Shown here: positions 24,422-35,916 of the stretch, piece after piece
Layout of the letters: each line of letters starts with the position of its first letter
Position numbering within the stretch: the first letter of the stretch is position 1
NCBI GenBank assembly: GCA_026874595.1
Contig: CM049317.1
Location: forward strand, 41,250,401 to 41,314,400
Source: Sipunculus nudus
Taxonomy: Eukaryota; Annelida; Sipuncula; Golfingiida; Sipunculidae
DNA: 64,000 nt
Direction of reading: 5' to 3'
Translations under genes and position numbers: made by a program
The notes under the pieces: generated by a model
The model's input: the letters and a program-made list of their open reading frames with translations, nothing else
Databases searched by the model: none
What the model was told of the DNA's origin: nothing

Positions 24422-24610
24422 AAAAGCAGTTAGAAAAAAAATAAACAAAATCTGATATAGTTTTTTGGATGACTGATTATTTGCAAAAAATTTGGTGATG
24501 CTAGCTCCTGCCGTTTTGAGATAGCTATGGTTAACCTACAGACGACGCACAACACACGACACACGACGCACGACGCCACACCATCGCATAAGCTCACAGG
24601 TTTGCCTAAA

Positions 24611-26860
24611 AGCATGACTTTTTCATGACTTTTAAAAATTTTCTAAAAAATCATGACTTTTTAAGTACTGATTTTAAAATCTCAAAAACCATGACTTTTT
24701 AAGGACATACGAACCCTGTGTATAAACATGAAAAATTTTAGGAAGATAAGTCAAACCACTACTGAGATATGAGTGATTTTAGCCCACTGCAGACAAACAT
24801 AGGGGTGCTGTGCAAAAATGGTGGCAGGTGGCAGGTGTATGATTAAGAGCTATGTGAGATCTATACACATGCAAAATTTCTGGGGGATATGTCAAACCAG
24901 TCCTGAGATATAAGCCTGAATGTCTGCAGCATATACATAAATGTAGGTGGTGCCACCTGCCACAAAATTGAGAAAGCTATCCAAGATGTATAAACCTGCA
25001 AAACTTAAGGCAGATATGTCAAACCACTGCCAAGATATGAGTGATTTTATCCCTCGGCAAACAAACAGACTGACACTGTGCAAAATGATTGCAGGTGGCG
25101 CCACCAGAGCTTTGTGAGATCTATAAACATGCAAAATTTTTGCCCAATCAGTCAAATGGTTCCAGAGATATGAGCTTGGATGTCTGCAGCGTAAATTTGA
25201 ATGTAGGTGTCGCCACCTGCTATAAAATCAAGAAAGCTGTCATGGATGTATAAACCTGCAAAATTTCAGGTGGATAAGTCAAACCACTGCTGAGATATGT
25301 GTGATTTTATCCTAAGGCCGATGAACAGATGGATGCTGTGCAAAAATAGTTGAAGGTGGCGCAACTTCAAATATGAGTCATGTGACCAACATTTGCACAA
25401 TACCTGTTAATGCTAGCTTCTGTCATTTCTGAGATTACTTTCTAAGTAAGCTTACTTGGCCAAATGACTGTTCAAATTCGTGAAACTCCACTAAAATTTA
25501 TCAAATGCAAAACATCTGAACAAACTTCAGAGTGCTTGCCTCTGGGATCATTTCTGTAAAATATTGAACAATTTGGCTGGACCGTTTACAAAAAGAAGAC
25601 TTTTAAAGGTTTTTCACCTTTTTCCCTATAAAATCTAAGTAAATGCAGATAGCAAAAAAAATCAGCCGAATCCCACAACATTTGATATGTGACAGATTAT
25701 TGCATAAAATCTGGGGATAGTAGCTCCTGCTATTCCTGAGAAATTATGGGTTAATGTACAGATGACCAATGACCCACGTACAAAAAAGTTCCATGCAGGT
25801 TATGCCACCAATACCTGAATTTCCTATATGACTCATGTGACCAACACTGGCATAAAAGTTGGTGAAGATAGCTCCGGCGGTTTCTGAGATTGTCATTTTA
25901 TTATGCTTTTTTGGACAGATGACTAAGTTCAACTTCCTGTAACTCTGCCAAAATTCACCAAACTTGAGCCATGCATTCAAACAAATTTGTGAGATATTGT
26001 TCTAGGGATCATTTTTGTGAAATATTGGACAATTTGGCTTGAAAGTATCGGAGAAGAAGATTTTTATATCTTTTTTATTTTTTCCTATATAAAATCTAAG
26101 AAAATGACTGAATCAAAACCATTTGAACAGATTTGAATTATCAACATCTAATGATCATTCATGAGTAGGTTAATGAATTTGACCCAGTGGTTTTTGAGAA
26201 GAAGATCTTTGTAGCCACTGAGCAGAAATGGGCTGCTATAACATTTGACTATATTTAGCTTCCCATAACTCAGCCAAAAGTCATTCAACAGAGACCATAT
26301 GAACAAACTTAAGAAAGCAGTACCCTAGGGCCTAGGAGCATTTCTGTGCAATATTAAACAATTTGGCTTTACACTTTCAGAGAAGAAGTTTTTTGTAGCC
26401 CTCTGTATGCTTCGGGCACTGTTGACCCCTGTACAAAAAGACCAATGCAGGAGGCACCACCAATACCTCAATTTTAGATATGACTCAAGTGACCAACATT
26501 AACATAAAATTTGATGATGATAGCTCAAGTTTTCTGAGATTGTAATTTTACCATGCAAATGACTAAGTTCAACTTCCTGTAACTCAGTCAAAAATCACCG
26601 AAATGGAACCATTAAAAAAAACTTAAGACAGATTGTTCCAGGGAACATTTCTGGGAAGTATTGGACAATTTGGCTGGACAGTTTCAGAGAAGAAGATTTT
26701 TAAAGGTTTTTAAGCCATTTCTCTATAAAATCTAAATTAATGCAGATACCCAATAATAAGCTCTAGGGCACCAAGTTTCACATGTGACTAATTCTTACAT
26801 GTAATTTGGAGCTGCTAGCTCTGACGGTTTCTGACTTGCAGCCATGGACGGCTGACAGCC
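24611..26860 (+). repeat. Family B relic without recognisable ends
   Basis: After a short CATGACTTTTT-rich stretch (24614-24702), modules of the family B core resume. These include variants of GGTGGCGCCACC at 24948, 25095 and 25205, 'GCAAAATTTTAGG' blocks, and 'ACTAAGTTCAACTTCCTGTAACTC' type blocks shortened by indels. Neither the AACAAGGCCTACAGG start nor the CACAGGTTCGCTAAA end is present. It is probably an older, truncated B copy adjoining B1. Confidence 0.6.
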
Positions 26861-26908
26861 AATGTACTTGCTGATTGCTTATTGAGATGTTTATGAAATG
26901 TTGTAAAC

Positions 26909-27034
26909 GAGATATTTATGTGATGTTGTAAATAAGATGGTTTTGAAATGTTGTAAAAATTTAGTGATTGTGAGATGTTTATGTGATGTTGTAAATAAGA
27001 TGGTTTTGAAATGTTGTAAAAATTTAGTGATTGT
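26909..27034 (+). repeat. 63-bp tandem duplication
   Basis: Two head-to-tail copies of 63 bp (26909-26971 and 26972-27034) differ at about one position. A partial third unit precedes them (26884-26908). The unit is not related to the family A or B cores. Confidence 0.9.
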
Positions 27035-27139
27035 GATCGCAAAAATAATGTTTTTTAGAGAAAACTTTCTTACAGGAGGGGGAGTGTTACATGTATCTGT
27101 TTTATTATGCGCAGGATTTTGTGTGGCATTCTGTTTCCT

Positions 27140-27175
<36 letters not shown>

Positions 27176-29226
27176 TATGCATCGATTTTTTTTTTTTTTT
27201 TTTATTGAATCAAAAAAGTACAGGCACAGAAACGTTTTTAAAAATGGATGAAAAAACAGGAGACAATCTGGCACAGGTGAGATATAATCTCTGCAAGCAA
27301 AACACTTCAATAGAACAAAAATTGTTACTAATCCTTAAATTTTAACAGATCTATAATACACATGCAACCTGTTTTATTAATGCACACCTGGTACCTAGCT
27401 ATCTGTGTACTAAACCTATTTTTTAATTATCAAAGATAAGTTAAATTCATCTGACCCTAGGGCCCTATAAAAAACTTGATCTAATTCATTCTAATCCTCA
27501 AGTAACTGACTGCCTGATTACAATATATACCTTACTAGCTGTGAATACAAAAAAAAATATGTTGATTTCCTGTTGCAAATTAAACCAGATATCCCCATAT
27601 CACCTTATAAAAAAAATATAGCTTTGGTTTTCTAGTATAACAATCTTTGTATGATTAATACATCATTCAATTAATCCTGACCTAGTGGATGTTTATTTAC
27701 CTATTATTGTAAGAGAAGGTTAACAGTTTTTACAATGAATAGCTATTGCCAGAATGGCAGACCAAGTACACCCATGGGACAATTTACATTATACCCTATT
27801 AATTATTATTTTTACATGCTTTTAATCTCTCGTCCCCTAGTGATAATTAAGTGAAACATACATATCTTTATGCTATAACGGTCACCTTTTAAATTGGTGA
27901 AAATTACATTCATGAGACAAACAAGTTGTAATGGTACATAACAATGCCTGTCTTACCGTTAATATATGATACAGACTTCCCTATACAGACCTAACTCAGT
28001 AAAACTTAAGTAACCACGTTTTTATAATTAATCACAATTCATTGCCCATTTATATATGTATGCTAGCAATACACTTTACCCTTATGTGAAAATATAAATG
28101 AACATTCCTTTTTATTGATTATTTATAACAGTTGTTATCACATATATCTACTCGTATCATTAACATACTTTTATCAATCACTTAAATGTCTACGTGTAAA
28201 CTATTTCATGATAAAAAAAAAGACCCTAGAACCCTAAATTATAAATTTAAGATTGGTGTGTTACTGCTTTCTGTAAAAAAGTTCAGTTTCTTCCATTTTT
28301 TATCATGTACAATAGTATTTCCTTTCTTATAAGCAATATATTTTTCTATTTCCTTCACATGTTTTATAAACAAGATTGCTCCTTTCAAAGAAGGCTTGTT
28401 GCTTTTACCTCTACAATCATATATATATTTTTTAACAAAAAGTACAATACTGCCTATAATGTCTGTATAATCACCTAATATTATTGGTGCACAGTCAAAC
28501 TTAAAATCCTGTTCAGCCACTTTATTCTCTTTTAACCATAAAAGTATATTTGACCATACTAACTTGACAAATGTGCATGACCAAAATAAATGAATGTATG
28601 TTTCATCTTCTGACTTACAAAATGAGCACCTGGGGTTGTCAATTATATTTGATTTATACAAATGACTATTAAGATACATAATACGATGTAGTAATCTAAA
28701 CTGGAACATTCTAAGTTGCACTGAGTTTGAAACTTTTTTCAGTTTAGGGAAAGCACTCAAAATGCTTTCCCAGCTGGATATATTCAAGTCTATAGCCCAC
28801 TCAATTAGTGGGTTTGTTGAGACAACATAGATCTTTTCAACCATTTTACAGTAAACCTGCTTAGTTACCTTTTTCATGCTAAAAAGGGTTTCTATATTGT
28901 TTTGAATCTGGTGTATTTATATGTTTACTTTAAGAATTTTTTTCCAATCATTTGGTATTGCATCCAACATACCACTGTACCAAAGCAAGTTTATATTTAA
29001 ATTGGTACGTGCCTGAAATTCTTCATATGTAAAAAATCTGAAGAATCCTCTATTTTTCACTTAAATATCTTTTATGTATATTATGCCTGAGTTGTAAAGT
29101 TTTCTAAAAAATAATACCTTATTATCAATCTTTATATGGGAATTATACAACAGAACCTGGCCAAAAATATCTTTCACTTCTGTTGGTATGCAGAAATTAA
29201 ATTTACACCATGCTTGCATGACTTCT

Positions 29227-29866
29227 GTTACCTGTTAGGCTAAAGCCTTGGGCTTTGCTATGGGAACCGCACTGGTTGAACCCTTGCTTGTAGAGACAGT
29301 GTTTGTTGTAGTCTAGAAATTTCGGGTCTGTTCATGCGCTATGGGCACGCATGTTTTGTTGTGTTTGGAATATTCGTGAATATGGTTCACAGCTTCAAGT
29401 AGAAAAGCTATAAATAGGGGCAGTGTTTTGAGCCGGCAGAAGAAAAATACCAGCGGACACGAAAGAGGGTGACTCTCTTGTCAGTGTTTTTTGGACCTAT
29501 TCCAATAATTGCAGAACTTCCAGATATTCTACGGACTTTTACAGACTCAATACAGATTGTCTTTAGTTTGCCTTTGGGATTATTACTAGAACTTCACTTT
29601 TGGATTACAACAGATTGTTTTTAGATGAAAATTGGAAAATTCTCTGGGAAGATTTATTTGAACTGTTTATGTGGATTTTTTTGTGTTAAAGGACTCTTGT
29701 TGGGCTGTGATAGTGGTGGTATCCAGAAATCAAAGCCTAGGATCTAGACACTCTGGTACTGTACATTTTTATTATTGTTATACTGTGTAATTGTATTGAT
29801 TTGGTGTATTGTTATTATAGGATTGTTCTAAGAAAAAATTATAATTATTTGTTAATAAAAACTCAC
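29227..29866. mobile_element. 640-bp LTR-like insertion with 8-bp target duplication
   Basis: The segment is flanked by perfect TGACTTCT repeats (29219-29226 and 29867-29874) and starts (T)GTTACCTGTTAGG. It contains a strong TATA box (TATAAATA at 29409-29416) and ends with AATAAA (29854-29859) 7 bases before the border. Promoter plus terminal polyadenylation signal is an LTR-like layout, but the ends are not good inverted repeats and 8 bp is long for an LTR duplication. A hAT-, Merlin- or Mutator-type non-autonomous element is the alternative. If it is a solo LTR, transcription is on the + strand. Confidence 0.6.
29409..29416 (+). promoter_or_regulatory. TATA box inside the 640-bp insertion
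   Basis: TATAAATA followed by GGGG is a near-ideal Pol II TATA element. A transcription start would be expected about 30 bases downstream, near 29440. AATAAA lies 440 bases later near the element end. Confidence 0.55.
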
Positions 29867-30035
29867 TGACTTCTTTAGTCATTCCTCTAGACATTTCACG
29901 CTGCCTAGTGTTGCAGAATCTGATTTTTTTATCTCTGTAACAAAATGTGTGCTCTACACAATTAAATGATCTGTTGTTATTAGGTTCCGTAACATGAAAT
30001 GTTGTTTTCCAGTCCAAATAAACATTGTTCAGGCA

Positions 30036-31070
30036 TCATTAGGATCAGAGCCAGAAATTAATGATTGGTTATTTGTAAACACTATACATATTTCAAAAGA
30101 TAACTCACATTATGGCTTTATCAAATATATCAGGTGTTCAGAACCTTAACTGGATTTAATGATAACTGTTTGTGTAAGAAAATTGTCATATATATTCAAC
30201 AATAATTATTTTTATTGTAACCTCTGTTGCATTCAAAGTATTTCTTTTGTATTTTGTTGTATTTTGGCTGGTGCACAGCCATTACGGTACCTTAGATGAT
30301 TAAACAAATTAAATCAACTTGAAGTCTTGCCAACTGGTCTTTATCCCAAACCCATGATTACACACACCTTTAATGCAGTCTTGCCTATTGTGTGTTGTAA
30401 AAGCTTGACTAAATTGTATTCACATGACTGCAAGTCCAATTTATATAGTTATAATGGCATAGTTTTGCCATTCCTGTTTAAACAGTTTCTAGTTATCTGC
30501 TATGTTTGAGTCCATAATTAAAGGTGGTGGAGATTTGATCCCTGGCAAAGTATTATATATAGTAGCCATATTATTCAGGAGACCAGAACAGATCAGCTGA
30601 GATTGTTACTGGAGGATAACAAGTGAATTTAGCGAAGCGGGTGCACTAGGACCGAGAAGAATGGGTCCTTACAGTACTTTGAGAAGTACAGTACTCACAA
30701 CATGTGGGTCCTTCAAGTTTGGCGTCAAACAACTCCTGCTGCCAACATGTTACATATTCTGTCACGTATATTCAGTCTTATTATAATACAGCAAGCCCAG
30801 GTTTAAAGAAGCAGAAAGATGGACTGGCTTCACATGTTTAATCAGCCATATATCATTACAGAGATAGCTGACCCTGGCAACATCTGGTGGAGACACACAA
30901 AACACTTTTATGTCGAATTCAGATGTGTTGAAAAACCCGATGTGTCAAGCAGTTTTATTGGTGCCAAGTTAGTATTTCTATCACTTAACTCAAAGTCCGT
31001 TTGTTTGAATGTTTGGATAACAGTTGTGCATGGCCCATCAATCATGACTGGGCCGTTATGACCAGTTATA
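30036..31070. other. Stretch with no recognisable gene
   Basis: No domain-bearing frame or known repeat end is visible. A short inverted pair ACAGTACTTT...AAGTACAGTACT lies near 30672-30695. The 80-aa frame at 30819-31061 has no recognisable domain. Confidence 0.4.
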
Positions 31071-31231
31071 AACTAGATATTTCTTGGCACCACAGGTGCC
31101 ATAGTATCCCCAGACAATTAACCCTCCCCCCCCCACCCCTCAGCCCTTGATAAGATGCATCTAACCTGTAAGTTTGGTGACTGTACTAACAATTTTATTG
31201 CCGTAATTTCATTTTAACATTATCGCTGCGG

Positions 31232-31258
31232 TGACCTTGAAAAAATGTATCAAGGTCA
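31232..31258. promoter_or_regulatory. Inverted TCAAGGTCA pair in the family C core
   Basis: TGACCTTGA (31232-31240) and TCAAGGTCA (31250-31258) face each other nine bases apart. TCAAGGTCA is the extended half-site bound by FTZ-F1/SF-1 and ERR-type nuclear receptors. The arrangement recurs at 31509-31534 and, degenerate, at about 31654-31679. Sequence match only; function is unknown. Confidence 0.35.
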
Positions 31259-31788
31259 TCCATGTTCAAATTTGACCTTGCCATTGATAAGATGCATCAA
31301 ACTTGTGGGTTGGTGACTGTACCTCAAATTCTTACAAAGTTATTCCCTTTAAACATCATTTTAGCAAGAAAACAACATTAGGTGGCGCCACCTGTCTTCT
31401 GCAGAAAAAATGCTACCAAAGATCTTATGTCAATTTGATTTCTGGACCCATCCATGCATCCCTCAGTGAGATATCGAAGTTAACATCATTTCAGCGTTAT
31501 CACCTCTGTGACCTTGAAAAATGCATCAAGGTCATCCATATTTGAACTTGGCCTGGCCCTTGATAAGATGCATCTAAACTGTAGGGTTGGTGACTGTACT
31601 ACAAATTTTTTTTGAGTTATTGCCCTAATATCATTTTAGCATAATCGCTGCTGTGACCTTAAAAAATGCATCAAGGTTATCCATGTTCGAACTTGACCTA
31701 GCCGTTGATAAGATGCATCAAACCTGTGGGTTTGGTGACTGTACCTCAAATTCTTACAAAGTTATTGCGTTAACATCATTTTAACAAA

Positions 31789-34267
31789 AACAAGGCCTAC
31801 AGGCCTTATGCGAACCTGTGCATTGGTAACTACACCAGGTATAATGCTTCAATGCTGGACCATTACTTTTCATGTATATGAACAATGCAAGTACTAAACA
31901 TTTTGAATAAGAAACAATTACACAAACATCACTGCTGAAATTCTGGCATTGATGCATACAACACAAAAATGATTGTAGCTGGCACCACCAGTCTTGTATA
32001 CAATGAAGCTATCAGAGATATACACATGCCAATTTTCAGACTAATATATCAAACCCCTCCTGAGAAATAAGCAGGGACACACATTGTGCAAAAATTATTG
32101 TAGGTGGCACCACCAGTCTTGTATACGACTAAGCTATTTGATATGTATAAATATGCCCAATTTCAGGCTGATATATCCAATTCTTCTGTAGAAATAAACA
32201 GGCACATACACTGTGCAAAAGTCAATGTACGTGGCACCACCTGTCTTGTAAATGAAAATACCATCAAAGACACACAGACAGGTCAAAATATCAGTCCAAT
32301 ACATTAAACTTCCCAAAAGTTTGATGCACTGGGCTGACAAGGTTTAGGTGAGTAAGGCAGTTGCCCCCAAGTGACCTGTGACAAATTGCTGCCTCAAGCT
32401 ACTGCACTGAGTAAACTCTTGACCTGCACCTGGCTAGACTGAGTGAACTTTTGACCTGTACCTGGCTGCACTGAGTGAACTCTTGACCTGTTGCATAATC
32501 TGACACAGTTGGCAGTCTGCCAAAGCTATAAATAGATTCAGGCTGAACTTTGGAGCCAAATATGATGCAGTGAGCAGTCTGCCAAAGCTATAAATAGAAT
32601 GCAGCTACTGCACTGAGTGAACTCTTGATCTATACCTGGCTGCACTTCTTTCAATCCTGGCACTGTGCCAAAACTATTTATAGAGCTGACATCATCTTGG
32701 TTAATGGCCCACATCAAGGCACTGGCAATCTGCCAATGGTAAACCAAGTGCTGCCATCTGAACACAAAAGTGGTCCCTACTTGAAATAACTTTGAAATTT
32801 ATTTTCCCAATACAAAATGCTTTTCAGCTGACTTTTTATAAAAAAACACCAGGAATATATGTAAAATTATTACGGATGCATACTGAATGCAAAATTAAAA
32901 TACAAATGTATCTCATTGATGGCAAATTCTTGAATTAAGTTGAGTAGGGATACCAATAATTTATAATCCATGTACAGTTGTCTTTATATAGCCACAGAGA
33001 GCTGAATATCCATGATTGTAACGTTGGCTGGTATGATGAATAACTTAAATCATAATTCTAAATTTTTTAAAAGCTTTTAAAAAAACTTTCTTGTCAATTT
33101 TAACCAAAGATAACCTTAAATCTAAATGTCTTGTGGCATGATGTAATATATGCTGATAAACTGGTGCCAGGCTAGATGTAACAGCATCACACGGCTAACA
33201 TATATGGTAAAATGACTCAATTCAATCTCCATAATTCAGCCAAAATTCATTCATGTGGAACAATTATTGACAATTATTATAAGAATTATTGTAGGGATTA
33301 TTCTTGTAAAATATTTAACAAACTGGCTTCAGTGGCATCAGTCGAAAAAAGTTTCGCAGGTTTATAACTCATATAGGAAGATACAGCAAACTGGCTAAGT
33401 TCAGCTTCCCGTAACTCAGCCAAAAAGCACTGAACCAAAACCATTTGAACAAACTTGAATTATCAACATCTGAGGATAATTAATGTGCGAGATTTAAGAA
33501 TTTGGCCCATTGGTTTATGAGAAGAAGATCTTTGTAGCCACTGAGCTTAAATGGGCTGTTATGGCATATGATTAAATTCAGCTTCCCATAACTTAGCCAA
33601 AAGTCACTGAAAAGAGACAATTTGAACAAATTTCAGAAAGCACTACCCTAGGATCATTTCGGTGCGATATTAAACATTTTGGCCACATGGTTTCAGAGAA
33701 GAAGTTTTTTTGTAGCCCTCAGTGTGATACAGGCACTGATGACCCCGTACAAGAAAGGCCGATGCAGGTGGCGCCACCAATACCTCAATTTCAGATATGA
33801 CCTATGTGACCAACATTGGCATTAAATTTGGTGAGGATAGCTCCAGCCGTTTCTGAGATTTAAATTTTAATATGCTTTTTTGCACAGTTAACAAAGTTCA
33901 ACCTCCTGTTACTCGGCCAAAAATCTCCGAACTGGAACCATTCGAACAAACTTGAGAAAGATTGTTCCAGGGATCATTTCTGTAAAATATTGGACAATTT
34001 GGCTGGACAGTTTCAGAGAAGAAGATTTTTAAAACTTTTTTAGCTTTTTCCCCGAAAAATCTAAGAAAATGCAGTTAGAAAAAAAATAAACAAAACCCGA
34101 TATAGTTTTTTGGATGACTGATTATTTGCAAAAAAATTGGTGATGCTAGCTCCTGTCATTTTTGAGATAGCTATGGTTAACGTACAGACGATGCACGACA
34201 CGACGTCAGACAGACGACTCACGATGGACGACGCAGCACCATCGCATAAGCTCACAGGTTCGCTAAA
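31789..34267 (+). mobile_element. Family B element, copy B3, nested in C
   Basis: Left end AACAAGGCCTACAGGCC and GCGAACCTGTG; right end CTCACAGGTTCGC then TAAA. The flanking C sequence (CATCATTTTAACAAAA on the left, ACAACACAAGGTGGCACCAC on the right) is continuous in the C repeat at 31345-31390, so the insertion point is clear. The body includes a 32-bp minisatellite (32403-32500) and a segment nearly identical to B1 (32770-33770). Confidence 0.75.
32403..32500 (+). repeat. 32-bp minisatellite with DR2-type motifs, in B3
   Basis: Three units of the same 32-bp repeat as in B1. The first is altered (GTAAACTC); the next two keep TGAACTTTTGACCT and TGAACTCTTGACCT. Confidence 0.8.
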
Positions 34268-34800
34268 AACAACACAAGGTGGCACCACTTGTCTTCTGCA
34301 AAAGACAAAGCTATCCAAGATCTTCAGTCAGTTTGATTTTTGGATCATTCCATGTATTCCTTACTGATTTTGTGTGAATTTCACCAAATATGGAAATATT
34401 CAAGGTCAAGGCCACTCACAGGAAAGGTCATAACCCCAATTTAAATAAACATCATCCCATAACCTATATCTATGTATATGCATAATATAAAAGAAATCTG
34501 TCCATTAGTTTTTGATATTTATTGCTCACAGTACTGTCAAGTGGCAATTTTGGGGGTATTAAAAGGCACGAAAACAAGTAAAGAATAATAGGTGGCACTA
34601 CCAGTTTCTGGAACATGACAACCCTATCCATGATCTTCAATTAACTTGATTTTGGGATCAATCCAAGCAAGATTTCTTGAGATATTTAAGAATTTGTGTG
34701 ATTTTCCAGAAAATTGGACCTATTCAAGGTCAAGGACACTCTCCTATAAAAGATCATGACCTCATTTTAAAATAGGCGTCATCCTCTTACCCATATCTAT

Positions 34801-35450
34801 TAGTGGTGGGAGTTGGTTGGTTTTTCAAAATCGATCATCGGTTTGAGCAAACCAATTGATGATCGATTATTAATCGGTTCAGACGAATATAAAGAAATAT
34901 GCAATTATCTGTGAAACTACTTTCTTAACCCAGCCCACATGTCTTAGTAATTCTACCTAAAGAAAGGAAGTTTTTGCCTTTTTTATATTTTCCTATTATT
35001 AGTAAGATATGCTTTTCAAAGTTTCATTTTAATTATTCATAATAATCAAGAATTAAACCACAATCCAGGACATCTACTTGCTGCATAGACCCGGAGAATT
35101 CATTTAGGATTTTAACGCCATACTGCCCACATTGTGCAATGTACATCTCATTACAAAACTCCCCACTATTTCTGCAGCTCTCTGCCAGTTCACAGAGGTT
35201 TATTAAGTCCTCCGTTCTCGTATCTACCATGTTATACTCAGTTTCTAACGGAAGTTATTTGGGAACAAAGACTCATTATTTGAAGCGAGAAATGTTGTAA
35301 AAATGGAAGAATAATTTTAGCCTATAACATAAAGGCAGTCTGAAAAAAAAAATTATGATGTAATCGATAGTTGCCTTTGGTAATCGAGCGCTTGAAAGTG
35401 GCAGTAAACCGACTGACTTTCGATAAAACTCGATGATCGGCCCACCACTA
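34801..35450. mobile_element. hAT-like MITE with 8-bp target duplication
   Basis: Terminal repeats TAGTGGTGGG and CCCACCACTA are perfect inverses. They are flanked by ATATCTAT on both sides (34793-34800 and 35451-35458). The 8-bp duplication and (C/T)AGTGGTGGG-type end fit the hAT superfamily. Subterminal TCGATCATCGG / CCGATGATCGA-like motifs recur. It is inserted in the family C element. A - strand frame of 65 codons (35230-35033) lies inside and is not transposase-like (see findings). Confidence 0.8.
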
Positions 35451-35607
35451 ATATCTATACATATAACAAGTTTGGTAAAGATCCGTGAAATATTTTTTGA
35501 GTTATCGTGCCAACAAGTCTGAAGATTTATATGCGGTTGTGGCGGAGGCGGCTTGACCGTCATGAAAACATAGTATCTCCCGACTTTGTCTGGGGATAAA
35601 ATAATTA

Positions 35608-35916
35608 ATGCAGGCAAGGATCTTACTCATCAATTGCGATGGTTTATACACCTGGTCCTTTGTTTACCTGTGTACCAGTCAGCTCACCACTACAGGAACC
35701 CTGAGTGATTCTGAGATTGTGGAACAGATCTCTCAGAAACACCAGGCTCTGGATTCTGACAGCAAGGACCAGCTGACCATGCCAACTTCACCACCATCAA
35801 CCATTAGAGATACCCTTGAGATGTGCCGCAAGCTGCAGCAGCTGTTACAATCATCAGAGGGTGTGGATGACTGCTTCTAATTCCTGTCCAGAATTGAGAA
35901 CTTTGTTGCTGATTAG
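35608..35916 (+). pseudogene. Pogo/Tigger-type transposase C-terminal remnant
   Basis: The frame 35608-35880 contains LSDSEIVEQISQKHQALD, a PTSPPSTIRDTLEMCRKL segment and LQQLLQSSEGVDDCF. After TAA the same frame goes on with FLSRIENFVAD (to TAG at 35914). The pattern of an acidic/polar segment, a P/S stretch, 'ALE-LRR-LL' and a final 'L-K-E-FV' helix resembles the C-terminal tail of Tigger/jerky (CENP-B-like DDE) transposases and their domesticated derivatives. The core is absent. The upstream limit is unclear, since family C ends at 35600. Confidence 0.4.

Larger units (their letters stand above)
10548..24610 (+). mobile_element. Family B element (copy B1), split by two insertions
   Basis: The left end is AACAAGGCCTACAGGCCTAA, with near-palindrome AGGCCT-AC-AGGCCT, followed by subterminal GCGAACCTGTG. 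The right end is the inverted repeat CACAGGTTTGC followed by CTAAA. The body has tandem modules with GGTGGCGCCACC palindromes (10834, 11013, 21481), a 32-bp minisatellite and repeated 'GGACAATTTGGCTGGACAG'-type blocks. It carries no coding sequence. Subterminal inverted repeats plus a hairpin at one end and no target duplication fit non-autonomous Helentron (HINE/pearl-like) elements. It is interrupted at 11079-19419 by an LTR element and at 21777-24421 by family A. Confidence 0.7.
28239..30017 (-). pseudogene. LINE ORF2 C-terminal region with CCHC zinc motif
   Basis: The 212-codon frame 28877-28239 contains CSFCKSEDETYIHLFWSC, the zinc motif (zf-RVT type) at the C-terminus of many LINE reverse transcriptases, preceded by LRMFQFRLLHRIMYLN. 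The same frame continues upstream to 29226 with two TAA codons (29061-29063 and 28917-28919). Beyond the insertion it continues from 29867 to 30017. Skipping the insertion and one copy of the 8-bp duplication joins MSRGMTKEV to MQAWCKFNF without a frame change. The style suggests an L1/Tx1-like clade, but this is unproven. Confidence 0.75.
27141..30035 (-). mobile_element. 5'-truncated LINE (non-LTR retrotransposon)
   Basis: On the - strand the order is an ORF2 C-terminal region (30017 to 28239), about 1 kb of AT-rich 3' UTR, and a poly(A) tail seen as T runs on the + strand (32 T at 27141-27172 and 18 T at 27186-27203). The ORF is interrupted by a 640-bp insertion at 29227-29866. Truncation upstream of the RT core is usual for LINE insertions. 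No flanking target duplication was found. The 3' assignment of the T runs to this LINE is inference from position and strand. Confidence 0.6.
31071..35600 (+). mobile_element. Family C element, hosting B3 and a hAT-like MITE
   Basis: The left end carries the hairpin TGGCACC-ACA-GGTGCCA (31085-31101), then subterminal TATCCCCAGACAA (31105-31117). The right end has the exact inverse TTGTCTGGGGATA (35586-35598) followed by AAA. The core has repeats of about 140 bp marked by GATAAGATGCATC (31149, 31279, 31562, 31699) and one GGTGGCGCCACC module (31381). The layout parallels families A and B. It is interrupted by B3 (31789-34267) and by 34801-35450. It has no coding potential. Confidence 0.6.

Noticed and set aside
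26891-27310. Open frames with long Lys or Phe runs on both strands
   Set aside because: They are translations of the LINE poly(A)/poly(T) tracts and the 63-bp duplication, not proteins.
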